From an uncultured Candidatus Melainabacteria bacterium (GTDB lineage Bacteria > Cyanobacteriota > Vampirovibrionia > Gastranaerophilales > Gastranaerophilaceae): a DNA stretch of 64,000 nt. A model generated the notes under the pieces. The model searched no databases. It was not told the DNA's origin and saw only the letters and a program-made list of their open reading frames with translations. Position numbers and translations under genes: made by a program. The DNA lies in contig CAKVIN010000006.1 in assembly GCA_934754425.1 (NCBI GenBank), positions 60,625 to 124,624 on the forward strand, in the 5' to 3' direction. Shown one piece after another: positions 25,113 through 33,055 of this stretch (position 1 is its first letter; each line of letters starts with the position of its first letter).

Positions 25113-26129
25113 ATGAGCGACGAAAATAAAACAAATGAAAAAGATACAAAGACATTGCCCGTAAAAAAGAGGTATATTTTCACATTTTTAGCAATTGTCA
25201 TCGCAATTATTGGCGGATACTTTATTTGGGATACATTAGGTTATCAATCTACAGATGATGCGTACGTAGAAACAACAACAGTTTCTGTTTCACCAAAAGT
25301 ATCAGGTCAGATTGTGAAGGTTCTTGTAAAAGACAATCAGCCGGTTAAAGCAGGACAAGTTGTTGCCGTAATTGATAAAGTTGACTATGAAGTTAAGCTT
25401 GAACAAGCAACGGCAGCCTACGAAAAAGCATTATTAAACCAGCAAAATGCTCATGCTAACTTAAACGCAGCGAATTCTGAAATAGATTTAGCAAGAAAAG
25501 ATTTAGAAAGATATGAAAACTTATATAAAGTTGGAGCTGTTTCTAAACAGACTTTGGATAAAGCAAGAACAAATTTAGAGCAAAAACAAGCAAAACAAGT
25601 TACTGCAAACCAGTCAATTTTTTCTAAAAACCCTGCAAAAAGTGCAAAAGTTGCGGATGCTGATTTGAATGTTCTAAAAGCACAAAAAAGAGCTGCAGAA
25701 TTGGCACTTGATTATACTGATATCAAAGCTCCAATTGACGGAACAGTTTCTAACAAAAAAGTAGAAGTCGGCATGATGGTTCAACCTGGAAGCCCACTTT
25801 TTGTAGTAGTTCCACATGATGTTTGGGTTGTTGCAAACTACAAAGAAACGCAGCTTACACACATGAAAGAAGGTATGGATGTTGATATCAAGATTGATAC
25901 ATATCCTGACCACGTATTCAAGGGTAAAATTGACAGTATCCAAAGAAGTTCAGGCGCAAAAGCGAGCTTGTTCCCACCGGAAAACGCAGTTGGTTCTTTC
26001 GTAAAAATCGTACAAAGAATTCCGGTAAAAATTGTATTCACAGAACAAATTGACCCAAATGAATATTCTATTATTCCAGGAATGTCAGTTGTTCCAAAAG
26101 TAAGAATTAGAGATTTCCAAAACAAATAA
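25113..26129 (+). CDS. EmrA/HlyD-type membrane fusion protein
   Basis: A 338-residue periplasmic adaptor. One membrane anchor spans about residues 22-42 ('YIFTFLAIVIAIIGGYFIW'). The first half of the lipoyl domain starts 'TDDAYVETTTVSVSPKVSGQI', a clear EmrA hallmark, then comes an alpha-hairpin (100-180). The second lipoyl half is 'DIKAPIDGTVSNKKVEVG', followed by a beta-barrel. It should bridge an inner-membrane transporter to the TolC-like protein encoded nearby. The EmrB-type permease usually next to it is missing here. An AAGAAAGG ribosome binding site precedes the ATG. Confidence 0.93.
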   Translation: MSDENKTNEKDTKTLPVKKRYIFTFLAIVIAIIGGYFIWDTLGYQSTDDAYVETTTVSVSPKVSGQIVKVLVKDNQPVKAGQVVAVIDKVDYEVKLEQATAAYEKALLNQQNAHANLNAANSEIDLARKDLERYENLYKVGAVSKQTLDKARTNLEQKQAKQVTANQSIFSKNPAKSAKVADADLNVLKAQKRAAELALDYTDIKAPIDGTVSNKKVEVGMMVQPGSPLFVVVPHDVWVVANYKETQLTHMKEGMDVDIKIDTYPDHVFKGKIDSIQRSSGAKASLFPPENAVGSFVKIVQRIPVKIVFTEQIDPNEYSIIPGMSVVPKVRIRDFQNK

Positions 26130-26155
26130 AACAAATTTCAGTATTACGACTCAAC

Positions 26156-26195
26156 GGCGGCATGCACTCTTGTAATTGTCGCCTTCTTTTTTTTG
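26156..26195 (+). terminator. Terminator after the adaptor gene
   Basis: A GGCGGC/GTCGCC stem (one G-T pair) with a long loop and a T-run of nine. Confidence 0.75.
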
Positions 26196-26258
26196 TTATT
26201 AATAATTATTTAGATTAAATTTAAGCACATAAATTACATCTCATGATAAAATATTGTT

Positions 26259-26744
26259 ATGAAAAAAGTAGCTGTTTTATATTCAGAATACACACCGGTA
26301 ATTGATGCTATAAAATGTCAATTAAAAGATGCGGAAGTGAATACATATAATTCTATTCCAACAAATCATCAAGATTTTGACCTTATTATTTCTACAAATT
26401 TTAAGACAGAATCTAATGTTTCAATGCTCAAAACACATTATTCATTATTACCTGCGTTTGAAGATGACGAACCGGTAAAAAGTGCAATATTATTTGGTGC
26501 AAAAGTTACAGGATTAACTATATTTTTCAATAATCCGTTCAAAATAATCACTCAATATCCTTTAATAATTTCAAATTCTTCACATTATGATAATGTCGAA
26601 CAAGAACTAAAATATTTAGAACAAATTATTTTACCTTTGGTCGCTGAAAAAATTCTAAACAATGAACCTTTTGAAATCCAATCTTTATTAAAAAATAAAA
26701 ACTGTAACGGTAATTGCGGGAGTTGTGGCGGATGCAATCATTAA
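26259..26744 (+). CDS. Degenerate PurN-like (formyltransferase-fold) protein with Cys-rich tail
   Basis: 161 residues. Residues 60-100 ('LKTHYSLLPAFEDDEPVKSA', 'GAKVTGLTIFF') align with the GAR transformylase PurN region 'N-x-H-P-S-L-L-P-x-F...V-T-G'. The catalytic His is kept, but the Asn two residues before it is Lys and the later catalytic Asp region is lost. The N-terminal phosphate-binding Gly loop is also absent. The C-terminus ends with C-x3-C-x2-C-x2-C ('CNGNCGSCGGC'), a possible metal site. The gene overlaps a degenerate PurD-like gene by 13 bases. A normal purine role is unlikely, and the function is unknown. Confidence 0.7.
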   Translation: MKKVAVLYSEYTPVIDAIKCQLKDAEVNTYNSIPTNHQDFDLIISTNFKTESNVSMLKTHYSLLPAFEDDEPVKSAILFGAKVTGLTIFFNNPFKIITQYPLIISNSSHYDNVEQELKYLEQIILPLVAEKILNNEPFEIQSLLKNKNCNGNCGSCGGCNH

Positions 26745-27523
26745 ATGTACTTTTCGTTGGTGATGAGCTATCTCCGGCTATTAAATACTTACTACAATCG
26801 AAGTATCTTAATAAATTGTATACCAGTTTTGAAGCAAAATATTCAATAAATTTGAAATTTAATACATTTAAAGAACTCGCTATAAAATGTAAATCTTTAA
26901 AAATAGATGTCGTTTTTGTAGAGGACAAAAAATATGTTTACCAAGGAATTGCAGACGTATTGCGTTCCAATTTTATAAACTGCTTAAGCTTGACTTCAAA
27001 TTGGTCAAAATTAGTTTTATCAAATCATTATGCACAGAATTTATTAAACAAGCACAATATTTTAACACCCAAAATATTATCATATCCATCAACTTTTCCT
27101 TTAGTAGTTAAGACAGACGGATTTTCTCAAACAGCGAATAATATTGCAGAAGTTTTAGATATAAAAAAATATATTTCACAACATTTACCACAAGTTGAAG
27201 ACAAACTTCATCTCGAAGAATTTATAGATGGCAAAGATTTGGTTCTTAATTCATTTTTCGATGGAAAACATCTCGTAACAATTTCATCAATAAAATTATC
27301 TGAAAAAATAATTTCTGATTATAACAATAAACTTCTAAATATGTTTTTAAACGAACAAGCAAATTTTATCGGATACATAAATTCAAAAATGATTTATGCG
27401 AACCAAAAACTTTATAATATCGGATTCGATTTTGATTTACCAATAACAAAACAAGATATTTTATTTGTTGCAATATCAATAATTTATCAAAAACTAAACG
27501 AAATTGATATTACATGTAAATAA
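26732..27523 (+). CDS. Degenerate PurD-like (ATP-grasp fold) protein
   Basis: 263 residues starting at the ATG inside the previous gene's end; an upstream TTG at 26714 is less likely. It follows the order of GAR synthetase PurD. First is an N-domain 'NVLFVGDELSPAIKYLL', then 'KIDVVFVEDKKYVYQGIADVLR' (the place of I-D-L-x-x-x-G-P-E-x-P-L-x-x-G-I), 'NILTPKILSY', 'FPLVVKTDGFSQ' (V-V-K-x-D-G-L) and 'LHLEEFIDGKDLVLNSFFDG' (E-E-F-L-D-G). PurD is about 420 residues, and the C-terminal metal-binding 'R-F-G-D-P-E' part is missing here. Together with its PurN-like partner it forms a two-gene unit of uncertain role. Confidence 0.72.
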   Translation: MQSLNVLFVGDELSPAIKYLLQSKYLNKLYTSFEAKYSINLKFNTFKELAIKCKSLKIDVVFVEDKKYVYQGIADVLRSNFINCLSLTSNWSKLVLSNHYAQNLLNKHNILTPKILSYPSTFPLVVKTDGFSQTANNIAEVLDIKKYISQHLPQVEDKLHLEEFIDGKDLVLNSFFDGKHLVTISSIKLSEKIISDYNNKLLNMFLNEQANFIGYINSKMIYANQKLYNIGFDFDLPITKQDILFVAISIIYQKLNEIDITCK

Positions 27524-27536
27524 ATAACTATTGACA

Positions 27537-27800
27537 CCACTTTAAGGCGGAGCTAGTGGTTTCAATGTAATCTTGTAGTCTCGACCTTAAAGCCGACCAT
27601 TTGTCTACGTGCGTAGCACAAACTACTAGCCCCACTTCAAGGCGGAGCTAGTGGTTTCAATGTAATCTTGTAGTTTATACCTTGAAGCCGACCATTTGAC
27701 TACGTACGTAGTACCGTGCGTAGCACAAACTACTAGCCCCACTTCAAGGCGGAGCTAGTAGTTTTAAAATAATTTTGTAGTTTTTACCGAGTAGCCGACA
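27537..27800. repeat. Tandem copies of the GGTCGG/AAGTGG dispersed repeat
   Basis: Units begin CCACTT at 27537, 27632 and 27739 (the last partial). Each contains GGCGGAGCTAGT, a TGTAATCTTGTAGT block, AGCCGACCATTTG and CTACGTGCGTAGCACAAACTACTAG. Inner palindromes (CTACGTACGTAG, GTGCGTAGCAC, CTAGT/ACTAG) allow strong folding. The region between 27524 and 27845 holds nothing else. Confidence 0.85.
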
Positions 27801-27845
27801 ATATGTGAAAAGTCTTTTTGGTTACTTTTTCTACAGAAAAAGTAA

Positions 27846-29495
27846 CTACATCATGCCACCCATACCACCCATGCCAGCCATAGCAGACATATCAGGCGCT
27901 TTAGTTTCTTCTGGAATATCAACTACTGCAGCTTGAGTTGTTAACAACATAGAGCCAACAGATGCTGCGTTTTCAAGAGCGCTTCTAGTAACTTTAGCAG
28001 GGTCAACGATACCTGCTGCGAACATATCTGTGTATCTGTCTAGTAGTGCATCGTAACCGTAAGCATCTTTTTCTGCTCTAACATTTTCAACAACAACATC
28101 AGACTTAGCACCAGAGTTGAATGCGATTGCTCTAAGAGGTACATCAAGAGCAGCGGTTAAGATTTTGTAACCACATTTTTCATCATCTGTATCAAAAGCG
28201 ATAGAGCTCATTTTTGATTCAAGTTCTTGTTGAACTCTGATTAAGGCAACACCACCACCTGGAACGATACCTTCTTCATTAGCAGCTCTTGTTGCGTTAA
28301 GAGCATCTTCGATTCTCAATTTTCTTTCTTTAAGTTCGATTTCTGTAGCAGCACCAACTTCGATAACAGCAACACCGCCTGACAATTTAGCCATACGTTC
28401 TTGAAGCTTTTCTTTATCATATTCACTATCAGAAGCTTCGATTTGTTTCTTGATAAGTCTTACACGTTCTGCGACATCTTCTTTAGTTTTGTTATCAACA
28501 ACTATTGTTGTTTCATCTTTAGAAACAGTAACACGTTTTGCAACACCCATCATATCAGTTGTGATGTTTTCTAATTTAAGTCCAAGTTCTTCAGTGAACA
28601 TTTGACCACCGGTTAAGATAGCGATATCTTCTAACATAGCTTTTCTTCTGTCGCCAAAACCAGGAGCTTTAACAGCAACTGCTCTAAGAACTTTTCTCAT
28701 AGTGTTAACAACCAATGTTGCAAGAGCTTCACCTTCAACATCTTCTGCTATTAACAATAGAGAACGACCGTCACGAGCAACTTGTTCAAGAACTGGAACA
28801 AGGTCTGCAATTAAGTTGATTTTCTTGTTAACACAAAGAACGTAAGCATCTTCAAGAACTGCTTCCATTCTTTCCGGATCAGTAACAAAATAAGGTGAAA
28901 TGTAACCTTTGTCAAATTGCATACCTTCAACAACTTTAAGGTTAGTACCGAAAGATTTGCTTTCTTCAACTGTTATAACACCATCGTGACCAACTTTTTC
29001 CATTGCTTCAGCGATTAATTCACCGATTTCAGAGTTGTTACCTGCAGAAATACCAGCAACTTGAGCAATTTCTTCTTTAGTACTTACAGATTTTGACAAA
29101 TCTCTAATTTTACTAACTGCAACTTCAACAGCTTTGTCGATACCACGTTTCATAGACATTGGATTAGCACCTGCTGTTAAGTTTCTAAGTCCTTCTCTAA
29201 CGATAGCTTGAGCAAGAACAGAAGCGGTTGTAGTACCGTCACCAGCAACATCATTTGTTTTAGAAGAAACTTCTTTAAGAAGTTGAGCACCGGCATTTTC
29301 TAAACCATCTTGAAGCTCGATTTCTTTAGCGATTGTAACACCATCATTGATAATTTGAGGCGCACCGAATTTCTTTTGTATAATTACGTTTCTACCTTTA
29401 GGTCCAAGTGTAACTTTAACGGCATCAGCAACTGCATCAATACCGTTAAGAAGAGCCTTTCTAGCATCTTCTTCAAAAACTATTTTTTTAGCCAT
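27846..29495 (-). CDS. groL: Chaperonin GroEL (60 kDa)
   Basis: A 549-residue GroEL that folds proteins inside the double-ring chamber with ATP and GroES. It begins 'MAKKIVFEEDARKALLNGID' after an AAGGAG site; a longer frame to 29627 is not used. ATP-site signatures are 'GPKGRNVIIQKKFGAPQIINDG' (split in the fold), 'DVAGDGTTTASVLAQ' and 'EEGIVPGGGVALIR'. It ends with the flexible Gly-Met tail 'GMGGMGGMM'. It follows groS on the same strand, with 231 bases between that hold an inverted repeat. Confidence 0.98.
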   Translation of the reverse strand: MAKKIVFEEDARKALLNGIDAVADAVKVTLGPKGRNVIIQKKFGAPQIINDGVTIAKEIELQDGLENAGAQLLKEVSSKTNDVAGDGTTTASVLAQAIVREGLRNLTAGANPMSMKRGIDKAVEVAVSKIRDLSKSVSTKEEIAQVAGISAGNNSEIGELIAEAMEKVGHDGVITVEESKSFGTNLKVVEGMQFDKGYISPYFVTDPERMEAVLEDAYVLCVNKKINLIADLVPVLEQVARDGRSLLLIAEDVEGEALATLVVNTMRKVLRAVAVKAPGFGDRRKAMLEDIAILTGGQMFTEELGLKLENITTDMMGVAKRVTVSKDETTIVVDNKTKEDVAERVRLIKKQIEASDSEYDKEKLQERMAKLSGGVAVIEVGAATEIELKERKLRIEDALNATRAANEEGIVPGGGVALIRVQQELESKMSSIAFDTDDEKCGYKILTAALDVPLRAIAFNSGAKSDVVVENVRAEKDAYGYDALLDRYTDMFAAGIVDPAKVTRSALENAASVGSMLLTTQAAVVDIPEETKAPDMSAMAGMGGMGGMM

Positions 29496-29551
29496 TTTTA
29501 TAATCTCCTTTTTTGTTATTAGATTTATAATTAAATGCTTTAGAGGAACAT

Positions 29552-29684
29552 AGTTGAAAGTGTAAAATTGAAAGTTGAAAGTTGTATTAAAATTTTTCAA
29601 ATATCTTATAAGTTCAATATTGAACAAATTTTATTCTAGTGATATTTAAAACAACTTTCCATTTTCCACTTTCAATTTTCAACT
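29552..29684. repeat. Long imperfect inverted repeat, copy 2 (groS-groL gap)
   Basis: The left arm at 29552-29585 and right arm at 29651-29684 are near-complementary (TTGAAA/TTTCAA-rich), with about 65 bases between. Arms are shared with 24965-25070 and 46104-46167. Transcribed with the operon it would form a hairpin of about 34 bp between groS and groL. Confidence 0.72.
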
Positions 29685-29726
29685 CAAGGAATTACATTGT
29701 TCCATCACATTCAATACTATTCAATG

Positions 29727-30014
29727 TTATTCAATCACTGCCAAAGCATCTTTGATTGACAAGATTTTATATTCAACACCATCCATTTTAACTTCTGTAC
29801 CGGCATATTTAGCATAAAGAATTATATCACCAACTTTAACTTCCATAGGTTCTTTTTCGCCTTTGTCGTTAGTTTTACCTTCGCCAACAGCGATTACTTC
29901 ACCTTTTTGTGGTTTTTCTTTTGCGCTATCCGGAATAAAAATTCCGCCAGATGTTTGTTCTGTATCTTCAATAACTTTAATAACGATTCTGTCTTGTAAA
30001 GGTTTTAATGCCAT
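29727..30014 (-). CDS. groS: Co-chaperonin GroES (10 kDa)
   Basis: A 95-residue GroES, the lid of the GroEL chamber. Signatures are 'LKPLQDRIVIKVIEDTEQTSGGI' (mobile loop, split) and 'KVGDIILYAKYAGTEVKMDG'. An AGGAGG site precedes the ATG. It is first in the groS-groL operon. No CIRCE element (TTAGCACTC-N9-GAGTGCTAA) is visible upstream, so HrcA control is not apparent. Confidence 0.97.
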   Translation of the reverse strand: MALKPLQDRIVIKVIEDTEQTSGGIFIPDSAKEKPQKGEVIAVGEGKTNDKGEKEPMEVKVGDIILYAKYAGTEVKMDGVEYKILSIKDALAVIE

Positions 30015-30190
30015 AATAATATCCTCCTATCTAACTACATATATAGTTATATAATAGATTTAGGATTTTTGAACAAAAATTAAGGAAATTTTAATATTTT
30101 ATATAAAATTAAAAATACTTAAATTAAAAATCAATTATTTGTAAACTTGATTAATTTAGCACCTTATATAATTTTGTGAATACAGATTAT

Positions 30191-30227
30191 AAAAAAATAA
30201 AAGGTTTCCATAAAAACAGGAAACCTT
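30191..30227 (-). terminator. Terminator of a minus-strand transcript upstream of groS
   Basis: A perfect AAGGTTTCC/GGAAACCTT stem (30201-30209 with 30219-30227), a nine-base loop and, on the minus strand, a T-rich tail. No annotated gene ends here, so it implies an unannotated RNA coming from the right. Confidence 0.75.
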
Positions 30228-30478
30228 AAATTAACCCAATAATCTCCTACCCCAAAATAACTGGTACCCAAATCTAATATTGATTTGTGAATCATAGTTT
30301 AACTTGTTTTAAAGGTAAATGTTTTTAATAAAAAATAAAATTTTCAAATTTTGATTTGTGTAAAATATTTAGTTAGATTTTTCTCTTTCTCCTCGGTATA
30401 AATACGAAAACTTTTACAAAAATTTTCTATCTTTCATCCTTCCCAAGTCTTGTAGCCATCACTCCTTTCAGGTATGTA
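30191..30478 (-). ncRNA. Candidate small RNA or leader with a 10-codon frame
   Basis: The 739-base gap between groS and the SpoIID-like gene contains a self-contained transcription unit on the minus strand. A promoter lies at 30484-30510, there are about 285 bases with no long reading frame, and a clean terminator follows. Near its 5' end, AAGGAGTG precedes an ATG at 30459 opening 'MATRLGKDER' and then TAG (30427-30459). The remaining part is A/T-rich. It matches no riboswitch or housekeeping RNA that I recognise (not SRP, RNase P or tmRNA; 6S RNA cannot be excluded by eye). From 30541 to 30753 I see only AT-rich spacer and the next gene's promoter. Confidence 0.45.
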
Positions 30479-30483
30479 TATAT

Positions 30484-30510
30484 AGTATAATTTCCTAATC
30501 TTTTTATCAA
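30484..30510 (-). promoter_or_regulatory. Promoter of the candidate minus-strand RNA
   Basis: On the minus strand, TTGATA (30505-30510) and TATACT (30484-30489) are 15 bases apart, or 17 if the -10 is read as TACTAT. An AAGGAG follows about 20 bases downstream. Confidence 0.5.
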
Positions 30511-30771
30511 GTAAAATATTTCGTTAAAATTTTTACATTCCCCCATGCCCCCCATGACTACACAGGAAAATTCAAGTTAATAAAACTTTACAATTGTAAT
30601 ATCCGATTTAGGTATTGACAAATAAAGTTTAGAAAAAAGATGTAATTTCAAATTGGTTTAAAGCGTGTGCTTACAAGCATTTTTAAGTTTGAGTAATCCA
30701 AAATTTTTATTATTTTTTATATTTTTTTAGCATAATTTAGTCGGTTAAATTTCTTGATGTATAATAAAAAT

Positions 30772-31641
30772 ATGGGGATTAGAAGAGCTTTAATATTTCT
30801 GATTACATTTTTGACGTTATGTACACCTTCTTGGGCTATCAAGATTGGGTTACAGACGCATGTTGGCAGGACTTTTATTGGCGCATCAACTAAAGCAGAA
30901 GTTATTAATTGTGATACTAACAAATTAATTTTTGTTATGGAAAAGATGAAAGGTTATGAGATGAAACCTTATCATGGCGTAATTGCAATCAAAGTTAACG
31001 GTCAATGGAACAAAATGAAAGCAAATAAGATTGTAATTAAACCTGAAGAAAATGGATTTGTCAGTGTAAAAAGAAAATGGTACCGTGGAAAATTTAAAAT
31101 TATAAATGATGGCGACAGCCTTACTGTAATTAATGATATTCCATTAGAAAAATATTTACGAGGAGTTGTTCCTTCTGAAATGCCATCGAGTTGGGAGCAT
31201 GAAGCTCATAAAGCTCAAGCAATTGCTGCAAGAAGTTATGCAATTGCAAACCGTGGTAAGCGAGCAAAATATGGTTATGACTTAAAAGATACTCCGGAAG
31301 ATCAAGCTTATGGTGGAGCAAGTGCAGAAAAAGTTAACACAAATGAAGCTGTAGAAGAAACGGCAGGAATTGTTCTTGTATGTCAAGGTAAAATTGTTCC
31401 GGCTTATTATTCGGCATCTGCCGGAGGTAAAACAAATACAGGCGGGCAAGTTTGGTCACACGACTTACCATTCTTGAAATCTGTTCCGTCTTTTGATGAT
31501 GGAGTAAAAAAGAACGGACATGGTGTAGGTATGAGTCAATATGGCGCAAATAATCTTGCGAAGCGTGGATATAATGCGTATCAAATTTTAAAATATTTTT
31601 ATGCGAATACAAAATTTGCAAGAGTAAAAAACGAATATTAG
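30772..31641 (+). CDS. SpoIID/LytB-domain cell-wall protein
   Basis: 289 residues from ATG 30772. TTG 30754 and ATG 30757 are in frame but overlap or precede the -10 box. Residues 1-24 are a signal peptide ending at 'SWA'. The SpoIID/LytB domain covers most of the rest: 'IPLEKYLRGVVPSEMP', 'EAHKAQAIAARSYAI', 'AYYSASAGG' and the terminal 'NGHGVGMSQYGANNLAKRG'. Such proteins are lytic transglycosylases cutting stripped glycan strands. In non-sporulating bacteria they act in cell-wall remodelling. TATAAT at 30760-30765 puts the transcription start at or near the A of the ATG, so the mRNA may be leaderless. Confidence 0.92.
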   Translation: MGIRRALIFLITFLTLCTPSWAIKIGLQTHVGRTFIGASTKAEVINCDTNKLIFVMEKMKGYEMKPYHGVIAIKVNGQWNKMKANKIVIKPEENGFVSVKRKWYRGKFKIINDGDSLTVINDIPLEKYLRGVVPSEMPSSWEHEAHKAQAIAARSYAIANRGKRAKYGYDLKDTPEDQAYGGASAEKVNTNEAVEETAGIVLVCQGKIVPAYYSASAGGKTNTGGQVWSHDLPFLKSVPSFDDGVKKNGHGVGMSQYGANNLAKRGYNAYQILKYFYANTKFARVKNEY

Positions 31642-31655
31642 TAAAAGAGGATATT

Positions 31656-32663
31656 ATGAAAACAGCACAAGTTCATGATGAAAATATTATTATAAAAGAT
31701 ATGGAAGATGTCAAACTAGATGATAGAAAAGGCGCAATAGTCCAAGTTTTGGGATGTGGATTATGCGGTTCTGATATTGTTAAATTTAAACACAAGATTG
31801 TACACAACGGTGCTGTTTTGGGTCATGAAATTGTTGCAAGAATTTTAGAAATCAATTCTGATAGCAAATTTAAAATCGGTGATAAGATTGTCACATCTCA
31901 TCACATTCCTTGCGGAGAATGTAAATATTGTAAACACGGTAATGTATCTATGTGTGAACATTTCAAGAAAACAAATATTATCCCTGGAGGATTTAGTGAA
32001 AAAGTTTTTGTATCAGAAGAACATCTTCAAAATGTTGCGTACATTGTTCCAAACAATATGACTGATGAAGAAATTTCTTTTTATGAACCTCTTGGTTGCT
32101 GCATAAGAGCAATCAAAAGATGTGAACTTAAAGCCGGAGATTCTGTTTTGGTTGTCGGATTAGGTTCAATCGGTTTACTTATGGGAGAAGGATTAAAAGC
32201 ACTCGGATATAATGTTTTTGGGTGCGATTTGATTGAAGATAGAATTAAATTGGCTAATAATATGGGAATTAAAGCTTTTAATTCCAGAAATCTTGATGAA
32301 TTTGAGACGATTATCAAAAATCAAACAGAAGGTTTTGGAGTTGATGCAGTGTTTATGACTTCTGGTGCAGATAAAGCGATAGATGTTGCTTTAAAAACGG
32401 TAAGACAAGGCGGAAAAATTCTTGTATTTTCAAGCACACCATTAAGCAACGGATATCCGAATAACGAAATTTATTACAAAGAATTAACTGTCTTGGGTAG
32501 TTATTCCCCTTCTCCTGCTGATTTAAAAGATTCGTATGAGCTTTTAACATCAGGTCGAGTTAATGTAAAAAATCTAACAACAGTTTATTCGCTTGAAAAA
32601 ATTCAACAAGCTTTTGATGATACAATTTCTAATAAAATTTTTAAAGCATATATAAAGCTGTAA
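31656..32663 (+). CDS. Zinc-dependent medium-chain dehydrogenase
   Basis: A 335-residue MDR-family alcohol/sorbitol/threonine-type dehydrogenase. The catalytic zinc ligands are in 'GCGLCGSDIV' (Cys) and 'LGHEIVARI' (His-Glu). The structural zinc cluster 'CGECKYCKHGNVSMC' has all four cysteines. The NAD(P)-binding Rossmann motif is 'VVGLGSIGLLMGEG', followed by an acidic 'GCDLIEDR' that suggests NAD rather than NADP. The substrate cannot be deduced. It starts 14 bases after the SpoIID-like gene, probably in one transcript. Confidence 0.93.
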   Translation: MKTAQVHDENIIIKDMEDVKLDDRKGAIVQVLGCGLCGSDIVKFKHKIVHNGAVLGHEIVARILEINSDSKFKIGDKIVTSHHIPCGECKYCKHGNVSMCEHFKKTNIIPGGFSEKVFVSEEHLQNVAYIVPNNMTDEEISFYEPLGCCIRAIKRCELKAGDSVLVVGLGSIGLLMGEGLKALGYNVFGCDLIEDRIKLANNMGIKAFNSRNLDEFETIIKNQTEGFGVDAVFMTSGADKAIDVALKTVRQGGKILVFSSTPLSNGYPNNEIYYKELTVLGSYSPSPADLKDSYELLTSGRVNVKNLTTVYSLEKIQQAFDDTISNKIFKAYIKL

Positions 32664-32696
32664 CATAATGAACTATACTGCGGAATATATATCTAC

Positions 32697-32725
32697 TTGA
32701 CTAAAATTCATGTTTTCGATAGCAT
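32697..32725 (+). promoter_or_regulatory. Promoter of rpmH
   Basis: TTGACT (32697-32702), 17-bp spacer, TAGCAT (32720-32725), about 40 bases before the rpmH start. Confidence 0.55.
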
Positions 32726-32767
32726 GAGGTCATCATATGTAGAATAAGCTGAAAAGGGAATAAAAAA

Positions 32768-32920
32768 ATGAGACGTACACTAGAAGGAACAAAAATCAAA
32801 AGACAACACGTAAGCGGTTTCCGTGCAAGAATGGCTACACCTGGTGGTCAAGAAGTTTTGAACAGAAGACGTGCTAAAGGTAGACATCAAATAGCAATTT
32901 CAGGAAGCAAACGTGCTTAG
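32768..32920 (+). CDS. rpmH: 50S ribosomal protein L34
   Basis: A 50-residue protein. It has the family layout: 'MRRTLEGTKIKRQHVSGFRARM', then 'RRRAKGRHQIA' and a short basic tail. The family start M-K-R-T and 'S-G-F-R-x-R-M' are kept. It is slightly longer than the usual 44-47 residues. AAAAGGGA precedes the ATG. Usually rpmH is followed by rnpA and yidC; here a strong terminator follows and it stands alone. Confidence 0.95.
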   Translation: MRRTLEGTKIKRQHVSGFRARMATPGGQEVLNRRRAKGRHQIAISGSKRA

Positions 32921-32944
32921 TCTGAATACTTAGATTTAATTAAA

Positions 32945-32982
32945 CACAAAAAAGACTGGTGATCATGCCAGTCTTTTTTGTG
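32945..32982 (+). terminator. Terminator after rpmH (bidirectional)
   Basis: CACAAAAAAGACTGG / CCAGTCTTTTTTGTG, a 15-bp perfect stem with an eight-base loop. Confidence 0.92.
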
Positions 32983-33055
32983 TCTAAATCAAAAATAAGT
33001 AAATAGAATATTGAATGCCCCACTCACTATTCCACCATTCCACTATTCACTCGTA

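Noticed and set aside
30015..30180. CIRCE operator upstream of groS
   Set aside because: A TTAGCACC occurs near 30157 but lacks the GAGTGCTAA partner at nine-base spacing.
30541..30560. C-rich CCCCCATGCCCCCC stretch as a start or protein site
   Set aside because: No reading frame or partner motif follows. Left unannotated.
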